Shown here piece after piece: positions 1 through 5,478 of a stretch of 13,188 bases of DNA. The notes under the pieces were generated by a model. The model searched no databases and had not been told where the DNA came from. It saw only the letters and a program-made list of their open reading frames with translations. The translations under genes and the position numbers were made by a program. The DNA comes from an uncultured Eubacteriales bacterium (GTDB taxonomy: Bacteria; Bacillota; Clostridia; Christensenellales; Borkfalkiaceae), in NCBI GenBank assembly GCA_902465495.1, contig CABQND010000052.1:1-13188 (forward strand), in the 5' to 3' direction. Within the stretch, counting starts at the first letter, position 1. Each line of letters opens with the position of its first letter.

Positions 1-703
1 CGCCGCCGTGCGGGTGATCGTTCGGGTTCATGACCGCGCCGCGGACCGTAGGACGAATGCCCATGTGGCGGGTCTTGCCCGCTTTCCCGACGCGAATGAT
101 CTCATGCTCGACGTTGCCGACCTGACCGATGGTCGCACGGCACACGACGGGCACCAAACGCATTTCGCCGCTGGGCATCTTGATGGTTGCATACGCACCT
201 TCTTTCGCCATCAGCTGCGCGGAGATCCCTGCCGCGCGGGCGATCTGACCGCCTTTGCCCGGCTTGAACTCGATGTTGTGCACCATCGTACCGACGGGGA
301 TGTTCTCGAACGGCAGGCAGTTGCCGGCCTTGATGTCCGCGTTCGCACCGCTCATTACGGTGTCGCCCACGTTCAGCCCCACAGGCGCGAGGATGTATCT
401 CTTTTCGCCGTCCGCGTACACGAGCAATGCGATGTTCGCGCTGCGGTTCGGATCGTATTGAATGCTCTTGACTTTCGCGGGAATGTCATCCTTGTTCCGC
501 TTGAAGTCGATGATGCGGTATTTCCTGCGGTTTCCGCCGCCGATGTGACGCACCGTGATCTTGCCCGCATTGTTGCGGCCGCCGCTCTTGCGCATATCCT
601 CGACAAGGCTTCTCTCCGGCTTAACCTCGGTGATCTCCTCGTAGGTATGCACCGTCATGAAACGGCGCGACGCGGACGTCGGTTTATATCTCTTAATAGC
701 CAT
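1..703 (-). CDS. rplB: 50S ribosomal protein L2 (uL2), C-terminus cut by the window edge
   Basis: Primary 23S rRNA-binding protein of the large subunit, needed for subunit joining and peptidyl-transferase activity. The reading frame starts MAIKRYKPTSASRRFMTVHT and stays open for 234 codons to base 1. Family landmarks are visible: RNNAGKITVRHIGGG-like rRNA-binding segment near residues 42-57, the IEFKPGQGG segment, and the DHPHGG motif at residues 229-234, which holds the conserved histidine (His230 here) next to the peptidyl-transferase centre. The usual length is about 275 aa, so roughly 40 residues are missing beyond the edge. The start is set by an SD GGAGG (714-718), 10 nt upstream of ATG at 701-703. 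It lies 25 nt downstream of rplW as the fifth gene of the S10 operon. Identification is firm; only the end is unseen. Confidence 0.97.
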   Translation of the reverse strand, partial: MAIKRYKPTSASRRFMTVHTYEEITEVKPERSLVEDMRKSGGRNNAGKITVRHIGGGNRRKYRIIDFKRNKDDIPAKVKSIQYDPNRSANIALLVYADGEKRYILAPVGLNVGDTVMSGANADIKAGNCLPFENIPVGTMVHNIEFKPGKGGQIARAAGISAQLMAKEGAYATIKMPSGEMRLVPVVCRATIGQVGNVEHEIIRVGKAGKTRHMGIRPTVRGAVMNPNDHPHGG

Positions 704-728
704 TTTTCAAAATCCTCCGATTCTCAGG

Positions 729-1019
729 TTACGACAGCGAGTTGAAATACTCGATGGGTTTGCTGTCCGCTTTCAGCTGAACGACCGCTTTCTTATAGGA
801 GGATGTAAGGCCTTCGTTCCTGCCCATCCTTTTCAGCTTGCCGCGCACGTTGCACGTGTTTACGCTTTCCACTTCGACCCCGAAGAGCTTTTCGACCGCG
901 AGTTTGATCTCCGTTTTATTCGCTCCTTTCGCCACTTTGAAGGTGTACTTCTTCGACGCGATTCCGTCGTACCCTTTCTCGGTGAGGATGGGCTTAATGA
1001 TAATGTCTTCCGCTCTCAT
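729..1019 (-). CDS. rplW: 50S ribosomal protein L23 (uL23)
   Basis: Large-subunit protein at the polypeptide exit, known as the docking site for trigger factor and SRP. The 96-aa length is normal. Recognisable features are the N-terminal DIIIKPILTEKGY (the conserved P-x-x-TEK), the YTFKVAKGANKTEIKLAVE helix region and the VNT...RGKLKRMGRNEG loop that contacts 23S rRNA. The ATG (1017-1019) shares one base with the rplD stop (TAATG arrangement), so translation is probably coupled to rplD and no separate SD is needed. It is the fourth gene of the S10 operon. Nothing odd is seen. Confidence 0.97.
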   Translation of the reverse strand: MRAEDIIIKPILTEKGYDGIASKKYTFKVAKGANKTEIKLAVEKLFGVEVESVNTCNVRGKLKRMGRNEGLTSSYKKAVVQLKADSKPIEYFNSLS

Positions 1020-1645
1020 TACGCTCCGTAGACCTCCTGGATTTTTTCTACCGCGCCCTTCGTAAGCACGACTTTGCTGTTCGCAACCACTTCATAGGTG
1101 CTGATCTGCGCGACGGGGAGGGTGCTGAGTTTTTCAATATTGCGGCTCGCAAGAATGACGTTGATATCGTCGTTATCCATGACGAGCACCGTGCGCTTGT
1201 CAAGGCCGAGCGCCGCAAGGAATTTTACCATCTCTTTGGTCTTGGGAGCGCTCACTTCGAGCTTGTCTACAACCAAGAGTTCGCCGTCCGCCACTTTCTT
1301 GGAAAGTGCCGAGAACAGCGCACCGCGCTTGGCTTCTACGTTCATTTTCTTGGAGAAATCCCTGCTCTTGGGTGCGAATACCACGCCGCCCTTCGTCCAC
1401 TGCGGTGCGCGAATGGATCCCTGACGAGCACGGCCCGTACCCTTCTGGCGCCAAGGCTTCGCACCGCCGCCGCGAACTTCCGTTCTCGTGAGCGTGCCCT
1501 TCGTGCCCTGTCTTTCGTTCGCCAAACGCGTCACGACCGCCTGATGGATCAGGGGTTCGTTGTATTCCGCGTTGAAGATCTTGTCGGAGAGCTGCATTTC
1601 GCCGGCAACCGACCCGTCCATTTTATATACTTTTACGGTAGGCAT
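1019..1645 (-). CDS. rplD: 50S ribosomal protein L4 (uL4)
   Basis: Binds 23S rRNA and lines the exit tunnel with its extended loop; in some bacteria L4 is also the autoregulator of the S10 operon. The protein is 208 aa, a normal size. The signature loop is present at about residues 59-102: GGGAKPWRQKGTGRARQGSI, then APQWTKGGVVFAPKSRDFSKKMN, including the tunnel-facing basic residues. C-terminal segments (VLVMDNDDINVILASRN, TYEVVANSKVVLTKGAVEKI) fit the globular domain. It lies 14 nt after rplC, and its stop overlaps the rplW start. Whether L4 acts on the leader upstream of rpsJ in this organism is unknown. Confidence 0.97.
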   Translation of the reverse strand: MPTVKVYKMDGSVAGEMQLSDKIFNAEYNEPLIHQAVVTRLANERQGTKGTLTRTEVRGGGAKPWRQKGTGRARQGSIRAPQWTKGGVVFAPKSRDFSKKMNVEAKRGALFSALSKKVADGELLVVDKLEVSAPKTKEMVKFLAALGLDKRTVLVMDNDDINVILASRNIEKLSTLPVAQISTYEVVANSKVVLTKGAVEKIQEVYGA

Positions 1646-1659
1646 ATCTTCTTATCTCC

Positions 1660-2295
1660 TTATTTCGCTTTGACACTGTCGCTCACAGTGACGATGCTGC
1701 CCTTCGGGCCGGGGATCGCGCCTTTGATGAGCAATGCGTTTCTCGCCGCGTCAACTTTGACGACTTCAAGGTTCTGCACAGTAACTCTCTCGTGACCGTA
1801 TTGACCGGGCATGTGCTTCTGCTTGAATACTCTGCTCGGCGTGGAGTTTGCGCCCATGGAACCCACTTCCCTGTGTACAGGGCCGACACCGTGCGTCTCT
1901 TTCAGACGGCGCTGGTTCCATCTCTTGATGACGCCCGAATATCCATGGCCCTTGCTCGTGCCGACAACGTCCACTTTGTCGCCCGCCTTGAAGGTTTCCA
2001 CCGTGACGTCCTTGCCCACTTCGTATGCGCTCAGATCCGCCAAACGGAACTCTTTGAGCACTTTCTGCGGCTTCACTCCCGCTTTCTTGAACTGACCGAG
2101 TTCAGGCTTGTTGATCCTCTTTTCCGTCGTTTCGTCAAAACCGAGCTTTAAAGCGGCATATCCGTCTTTTTCCACCGTCTTGATCTGCACCACGGGGCAG
2201 GGACCTGCTTCCACAACCGTCACCGGGATCACTTTCCCTTCCGGCGTGAAAATCTGCGTCATTCCGACTTTGCGTCCGATGATTGCTTTATTCAT
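1660..2295 (-). CDS. rplC: 50S ribosomal protein L3 (uL3)
   Basis: Early-assembly 23S rRNA-binding protein whose extension reaches the peptidyl-transferase centre. The protein is 211 aa. It starts MNKAIIGRKVGMTQIFTPEG, the classical L3 N-terminus, and carries GTSKGHGYSGVIKRWNQRR, then GSMGANSTPSRVFKQKHMPG and QYGHERVTVQNLEVV, which form the central extension. The sequence KRWNQRRLKETHGVGPVHRE differs from the KRH/GF-RGP-SHGS form of E. coli but lies in the variable part of the loop. The SD AAGGAGTG lies 10-12 nt upstream of ATG (2293-2295). The gap to rpsJ is unusually long (155 nt, see the separate entry). Confidence 0.97.
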   Translation of the reverse strand: MNKAIIGRKVGMTQIFTPEGKVIPVTVVEAGPCPVVQIKTVEKDGYAALKLGFDETTEKRINKPELGQFKKAGVKPQKVLKEFRLADLSAYEVGKDVTVETFKAGDKVDVVGTSKGHGYSGVIKRWNQRRLKETHGVGPVHREVGSMGANSTPSRVFKQKHMPGQYGHERVTVQNLEVVKVDAARNALLIKGAIPGPKGSIVTVSDSVKAK

Positions 2296-2384
2296 TGATA
2301 AAGTTCACTCCTTAAATTTTTTATTGCGAATACCTTGATTTTACAAAGTATTTCTAAGCTTTTTTATCTTTTCTCTCGCCGTTC

Positions 2385-2420
2385 GCGCACGCCCGCTTCC
2401 ATAGAAGCATATCCGCGCGC
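2385..2420 (-). other. Hairpin in the long rpsJ-rplC spacer
   Basis: The spacer between the rpsJ stop and rplC start is 155 nt, long for this operon. Its mRNA can form a two-part hairpin: outer GCGCGC (2415-2420) with GTGCGC (2385-2390, one G-U pair) and inner GCTTC (2404-2408) with GAAGC (2395-2399) around a 4-nt loop. No U-run follows, so it is not a standard terminator. It could be a processing or stability element. A weak TTGTAA-17-TAAAAA pair lies nearer rplC but is too poor to call a promoter. Confidence 0.4.
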
Positions 2421-2450
2421 TTTCCTTAATATTATATTTATATACCAGGA

Positions 2451-2750
2451 TTACAGCTTGATCTTGATATCCACACCCGCGGGAAGATGAACGCTGTCCA
2501 AAAGTTTCGCGTTGGGGCTGTAAATATCGATGATCCTCTTGTGCGTGCGGATTTCAAACTGCTCGCGGCTGTCCTTGTCCTTGTGCGGCGAGCGAAGGAT
2601 CGTGACGATCTCCTTTTCCGTAGGCAGAGGAATGGGGCCGCTGATCTTCGCGCCCGATTTCTGCATCGCATCCACAATGCGCTGCGCCGCCAAATCTACG
2701 AGCTCATGGTCGTATGCGGCGAGTTTGATCCTGATTTTCTGTCCTGCCAT
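2451..2750 (-). CDS. rpsJ: 30S ribosomal protein S10 (uS10, NusE)
   Basis: Small-subunit head protein that also serves as NusE in transcription antitermination complexes. The 99 aa (usual 100-105) begin MAGQKIRIKLAAYDHELVD and include the diagnostic SGAKISGPIPLPTEKEIVTI and SREQFEIRTHKRIIDI segments and the C-terminal LPAGVDIKIKL. The SD GGAGG lies 9-10 nt upstream of ATG (2748-2750). It is the first gene of the S10 operon, preceded by a structured leader of about 240 nt and a strong promoter. In typical genomes tuf lies just upstream; here a lipoprotein gene does. Confidence 0.98.
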   Translation of the reverse strand: MAGQKIRIKLAAYDHELVDLAAQRIVDAMQKSGAKISGPIPLPTEKEIVTILRSPHKDKDSREQFEIRTHKRIIDIYSPNAKLLDSVHLPAGVDIKIKL

Positions 2751-2993
2751 TTGTTGATTCCTCCGTTTTTTATACTAACTTTCTGTCAACGTAGCCGTGT
2801 GTGTCGGAGTGTCGCAGAAAAATAAATGCCATTCGATATAAATATTGAATGGCTGTACTCCGGTTAGTCGCAGGGGTCAAGCCCCCACATTTGTCGGTAT
2901 AAATTATCTTCGCAAAGGGCGCGATTGTGCTGTATTTATCCTCGCAACCCAAAGCGATTGAAGTAACTTTATACCTCAACCCTATTACACAGC
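2751..2993 (-). ncRNA. Structured 5' leader of the S10 operon (candidate ribosomal-protein leader RNA)
   Basis: The transcript from the promoter at 3000-3028 has an untranslated leader of about 240 nt before rpsJ. Direct reading shows nested pairing. GGUAUAAA (2968-2975) pairs with UUUAUACC (2896-2903) and closes a domain. Inside it CUU-CGC-UUU-GGG-UU-GCGA faces UCGC-G-CCC-UUU-GCG-AAG (2942-2963 against 2908-2924). Then follow a small GGGG/CCCC hairpin (2873-2886), and CGGAGU/ACUCCG (2857-2862 with 2805-2810) enclosing a 7-bp hairpin GCCAUUC/GAAUGGC (2828-2853) extended by AUAU/AUAU. The 7-mer CTGCGAC occurs twice (2867-2873, 2811-2817 on the minus strand). Autoregulatory leaders are known for S10 operons in other lineages; the regulator here (L4, S10 or another) is inferred, not shown. 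An 82-codon open frame across this leader is judged spurious. Confidence 0.7.
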
Positions 2994-2999
2994 TTAAAT

Positions 3000-3028
3000 A
3001 TAATACCATATCGGTCAAGGGTTGTCAA
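3000..3028 (-). promoter_or_regulatory. Sigma-A promoter of the S10 operon
   Basis: On the minus strand TTGACA (3023-3028) is followed after exactly 17 bp by TATTAT (3000-3005). The -35 is perfect and the -10 is 5/6. The predicted start of transcription is near 2993, giving the structured leader before rpsJ. It lies directly downstream of the terminator of the lipoprotein gene, so the S10 operon has its own transcription start. Confidence 0.85.
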
Positions 3029-3030
3029 AC

Positions 3031-3083
3031 AAAATAACGCAAAAAATAAATTTTTTTTGCGCCTTTTTTACCAAATAACGCAA
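3031..3083. repeat. AT-rich stretch with direct and inverted repeats
   Basis: AAATAACGCAA occurs at 3032-3042 and 3073-3083 as a direct repeat around an A/T block, in which GCAAAAAA (from about 3039) can pair with TTTTTTGC ending near 3061. It sits just upstream of the S10 promoter -35, so it could act as an UP-like A/T element or as the tail of the neighbouring terminator. Function is not established. Confidence 0.4.
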
Positions 3084-3111
3084 GCCTCCGCAGGAATATT
3101 CCTGCGGAGGC
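3084..3111 (-). terminator. Terminator hairpin after the lipoprotein gene
   Basis: A perfect 28-bp palindrome with 14-bp arms (GCCTCCGCAGGAAT and its complement) starts 24 nt past the lipoprotein stop. On the minus strand it is followed by TTGCGTTATTTGG, a broken U-tract; on the plus strand no U-run follows. The stem is very stable but the tract is imperfect, so efficiency is uncertain. It separates the lipoprotein gene from the S10 promoter. Confidence 0.65.
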
Positions 3112-3135
3112 TGTCTTGAATCCTTTATTTTGTCT

Positions 3136-3945
3136 TTAAGCCTTCACGAGGTTCGACAGTTCTACACCGTCCCCGTTCAGATATGCGTTCCAAAGATAAC
3201 GCAAGCCGACAACATCCTCCGCCGTCGTCTTTTCATTCGCCAGTTCCTGCCCGCCTACGGTCATCGTGTACGTTAAAGCGTTCGTTTCTGCGTCGAATGC
3301 AATTTCAAACGATGCCGTGATTTCGGTAGTCGTAAACGTTTTGTCTCCGGCAAGAATCGCCGCCAAATCCGCTTCGTCGTCGTAATTTACACCGATAAGT
3401 TCATTTACTTTATAACCGTCCGCTGTTTTTGCGATCCCGAAACGAATTTCGTCAACGTGCGAATATGCGCCTTCCGCTTCTTTGTTAAAACCGAGCACAA
3501 AAATCGTGAACTCCCCTTCTTCGTCCAGCGCCGTCAGGTCCAGATCCATGCTGAGCGTCATCGCCGTTCCGTCCCAGTCATAGTTCTTATCCTCTTCGCC
3601 GAAATACGTGGAAGCGCCGCTGCCGCTTTCCGCTTCTTTATTCAAAACGATGCCCTTTTCTCCCTGCGTCGATGCAGATGCATATGTCGTAAAGAAATCA
3701 AACACTTCGGGAGTTTTGCCCAGAGCATCCACCGTGCGCTCCTCTTTATGCGTCGCATCTTCACTGCAAACGCGCTCTTCTTTACCGTCTTCAAACAAAG
3801 TTGCGGCCGTCACAGTCGTCCATTCGCCCCATGCGTGAACGTGCGTTGTTTCGTCCGTTCCCTTGTCACCTTCGCAAGCAACAACGCCCAGAGCAAGAGC
3901 ACCGACCATTGCACATGCAGCCAAAAATCCGATTGCCTTCTTCAT
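3136..3945 (-). CDS. Secreted lipoprotein with a Trp-rich HxWGEW/ALG repeat
   Basis: The product is a predicted surface lipoprotein of 269 aa, function unknown. It has a signal peptide: MKKAIGF, then a hydrophobic core and the lipobox VVAC with Cys24, followed by an acidic linker. Residues 35-76 (HVHAWGEWTTV ... RVCSEDATHKEERTVDALG) match the short repeat often seen after the lipobox in clostridial surface proteins (H-x-W-x-x-W ... C ... ALG), although its usual second Cys is replaced. Residues about 80-269 are acidic, rich in Thr, Ala and Glu, and alternate in a beta-strand pattern suggesting a beta-sandwich. The start at 3943-3945 is chosen over an upstream ATG at 3963 because GGAGGAG lies 9 nt before it and the upstream codons would overlap that SD. 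It is a single-gene unit with its own promoter and terminator. Ligand and role cannot be named. Confidence 0.85.
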   Translation of the reverse strand: MKKAIGFLAACAMVGALALGVVACEGDKGTDETTHVHAWGEWTTVTAATLFEDGKEERVCSEDATHKEERTVDALGKTPEVFDFFTTYASASTQGEKGIVLNKEAESGSGASTYFGEEDKNYDWDGTAMTLSMDLDLTALDEEGEFTIFVLGFNKEAEGAYSHVDEIRFGIAKTADGYKVNELIGVNYDDEADLAAILAGDKTFTTTEITASFEIAFDAETNALTYTMTVGGQELANEKTTAEDVVGLRYLWNAYLNGDGVELSNLVKA

Positions 3946-3977
3946 GTACCAATTCTCCTCCATAAGATGTCGCGTCC

Positions 3978-4006
3978 GTTATACCGATATTGGGTAAGTA
4001 AGTCAA
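3978..4006 (-). promoter_or_regulatory. Sigma-A promoter of the lipoprotein gene
   Basis: On the minus strand TTGACT (4001-4006), a 17-bp spacer, then TATAAC (3978-3983). Both hexamers match consensus at 5/6 positions. Predicted start is near 3971, about 25 nt upstream of the gene's ATG, leaving a short leader that holds the GGAGGAG site. Confidence 0.8.
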
Positions 4007-4108
4007 TGAAAAAAGACTTGGAATTTGTAAAAAAAGTAAGGAAATTTTTACCTAAAATTATTATAAATGTATAAACGTATTAAACCGAAAACTATTGTTC
4101 ATTTGTAA

Positions 4109-4145
4109 TAAACGCCATACGCTTTTTTAACACGTACGGCGTTTA
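4109..4145 (-). terminator. Terminator of the glycosylation cassette
   Basis: TAAACGCC (4109-4116) pairs with GGCGTTTA (4138-4145), followed inward by a mismatch and TACG/CGTA around an 11-nt loop. It starts 3 nt past the stop of the gtrA-like gene. The downstream tract on the minus strand is UUUAUUAC, only moderately U-rich. It probably ends the three-gene operon. Confidence 0.65.
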
Positions 4146-4148
4146 ATA

Positions 4149-4544
4149 TCAATTTTTAGAAATAGTCAATTTTTTTGTGATAAAATTAAAAATCATCACT
4201 ATCGCAGTTGCCAAGATTTTCACCCAACGATAATCCCATTTCAAAATATCTGTTCCGAGCCACATGATTAACTCCGTAAGTCCAAGTCCGATAACACTGA
4301 ACAGGAAAAAAATTAGGAATTCCGCAAATCTGTTAAAATTTTCTTTGCGTTCGAAAACGAATTTCATGCTTAAAAAATAATTCACTACATTCGCAATCAC
4401 AAACGCCAGCAATGTTGACAGCAAAACGTGCAGTCTGCAAATTTCTGTAAATAACAGTAAAAAACCATAATCTACAAAAAAGCATATGACTCCAACAATG
4501 CCGAATACAAAAAGTTGTTTGATGAGATGTTTATCGATCTTCAT
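4149..4544 (-). CDS. GtrA-family membrane protein (putative polyprenyl-phosphate-sugar flippase)
   Basis: A 131-aa integral membrane protein of the GtrA/GtcA family (DPMS_2/DPMS3-like). Family members are thought to move undecaprenyl-phosphate-linked sugars across the membrane for use by an outward-facing transferase. Four membrane segments are visible at about residues 9-33, 38-60, 72-92 and 104-125. The family hallmarks are present: FGIVGVICFFVDYG in helix 1, NVVNYFLSMKFVF (the usual N-F/Y-x-x-x-x-x-x-V/T-F) after helix 2, and FNFITKKLTI at the end. The ATG at 4542-4544 is preferred over an in-frame ATG at 4592, which would add a non-family N-terminus. No good SD is seen, but the gene overlaps the upstream glycosyltransferase by 14 bp, suggesting translational coupling. 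Confidence 0.88.
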   Translation of the reverse strand: MKIDKHLIKQLFVFGIVGVICFFVDYGFLLLFTEICRLHVLLSTLLAFVIANVVNYFLSMKFVFERKENFNRFAEFLIFFLFSVIGLGLTELIMWLGTDILKWDYRWVKILATAIVMIFNFITKKLTISKN

Positions 4545-5478
4545 TTTTTTTACGCTCGTAATCAGACTGAATGAGCACGTAAAAGATTTCAAAATCCCGC
4601 TTGTCTTTCTGGCGAATAGTGCTCAACATCATACCTACAAAGAAAAACAAAAGCGCTACGACCAATCCCGTACAGCAGACAAAAAGCGTCGGAAAACGAA
4701 GTACCAAGCCGTTCTGCAAATATTCGACAAGAACAGGAATGAAAAAACCTGCAGAAAGCAGAAAAAAGACAAGGGCAAAAATTCCAAAAAAGAGCATGGG
4801 CCGGTAGTTCCTACAAAGAGACAAAATAGTGCGAAGCACTTTAAACCCGTCCGATATGGTATTAAGTTTGGATTCACTTCCTTCAGGGCGATCGCGGTAT
4901 TCGATCACATAATTATCGATCTGCATATTTTTATCGCAAGCATGAATGGTCATTTCGGTCTCAATTTCAAAACCCCGCGACATTACCGGAAAAGTCTTTA
5001 CAAAAGTATAACTGAACGCACGGTAACCGGTCATGATATCCTTTACAGGAGTTTTAAAGAGCTTCCCCACCAATGCTCGAACCAGCCTATTCCCAAAATT
5101 ATGGAATTGCCGTTTATTTTCAGTAAAATACGTGGAAGAAAGCCGGTCCCCTACAACCATGTCACTGTTGTGTTCCCGGACAAGCCGCACCATTTCCGGT
5201 GCCGCTTCCGCAGGATAAGTATCGTCGCCGTCTACCATAATATAACACTCGGCATCGATCTCGCGAAACATGCGCCGTATCACGTTGCCCTTACCTTGAC
5301 GAAATTCATGCCGAACCACAGCGCCCGCCTCCTCCGCGATCTGCGCAGTTCCATCAGTCGAATTGTTGTCATATACATAGATGACTGCATCGGGCAGGAC
5401 ACGGCGAAAATCCTTTACAACCTTCTCTATCGTCATGCTTTCATTATAGCACGGAATCAGTACCGCAACTTTGTCCAT
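4531..5478 (-). CDS. Family 2 glycosyltransferase, DPM1/CsbB-like, with two C-terminal membrane helices
   Basis: A 315-aa membrane-anchored GT2 enzyme that most likely transfers a sugar from a nucleotide donor to polyprenyl phosphate on the cytoplasmic face. The GT-A fold shows VAVLIPCYNE (residues 4-13), DNNSTDGT (37-44), the metal-binding DGDDTYP (83-89), DIMTGYRAFS (147-156) and the E-x-E region RGFEIETEMTIHA (168-180). Two hydrophobic helices follow (about 228-250 and 262-285), then a charged tail. The start at 5476-5478 has SD AGGAG 9 nt upstream; a longer frame starting at 5613 would add a non-family extension inside the upstream gene. It overlaps the upstream membrane-protein gene by 35 bp and the downstream GtrA gene by 14 bp. 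The pair GT2 plus GtrA is the known donor-making half of three-component glycosylation systems. The sugar cannot be read from sequence. Confidence 0.92.
   Translation of the reverse strand: MDKVAVLIPCYNESMTIEKVVKDFRRVLPDAVIYVYDNNSTDGTAQIAEEAGAVVRHEFRQGKGNVIRRMFREIDAECYIMVDGDDTYPAEAAPEMVRLVREHNSDMVVGDRLSSTYFTENKRQFHNFGNRLVRALVGKLFKTPVKDIMTGYRAFSYTFVKTFPVMSRGFEIETEMTIHACDKNMQIDNYVIEYRDRPEGSESKLNTISDGFKVLRTILSLCRNYRPMLFFGIFALVFFLLSAGFFIPVLVEYLQNGLVLRFPTLFVCCTGLVVALLFFFVGMMLSTIRQKDKRDFEIFYVLIQSDYERKKNEDR

Noticed and set aside
8..745. Plus-strand 245-codon open frame opposite rplB
   Set aside because: His/Arg/Asp-rich shadow of the rplB reading frame.
2770..3018. 82-codon minus-strand open frame upstream of rpsJ
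   Set aside because: It starts upstream of the predicted transcription start, has no SD, and coincides with the paired elements of the leader RNA.
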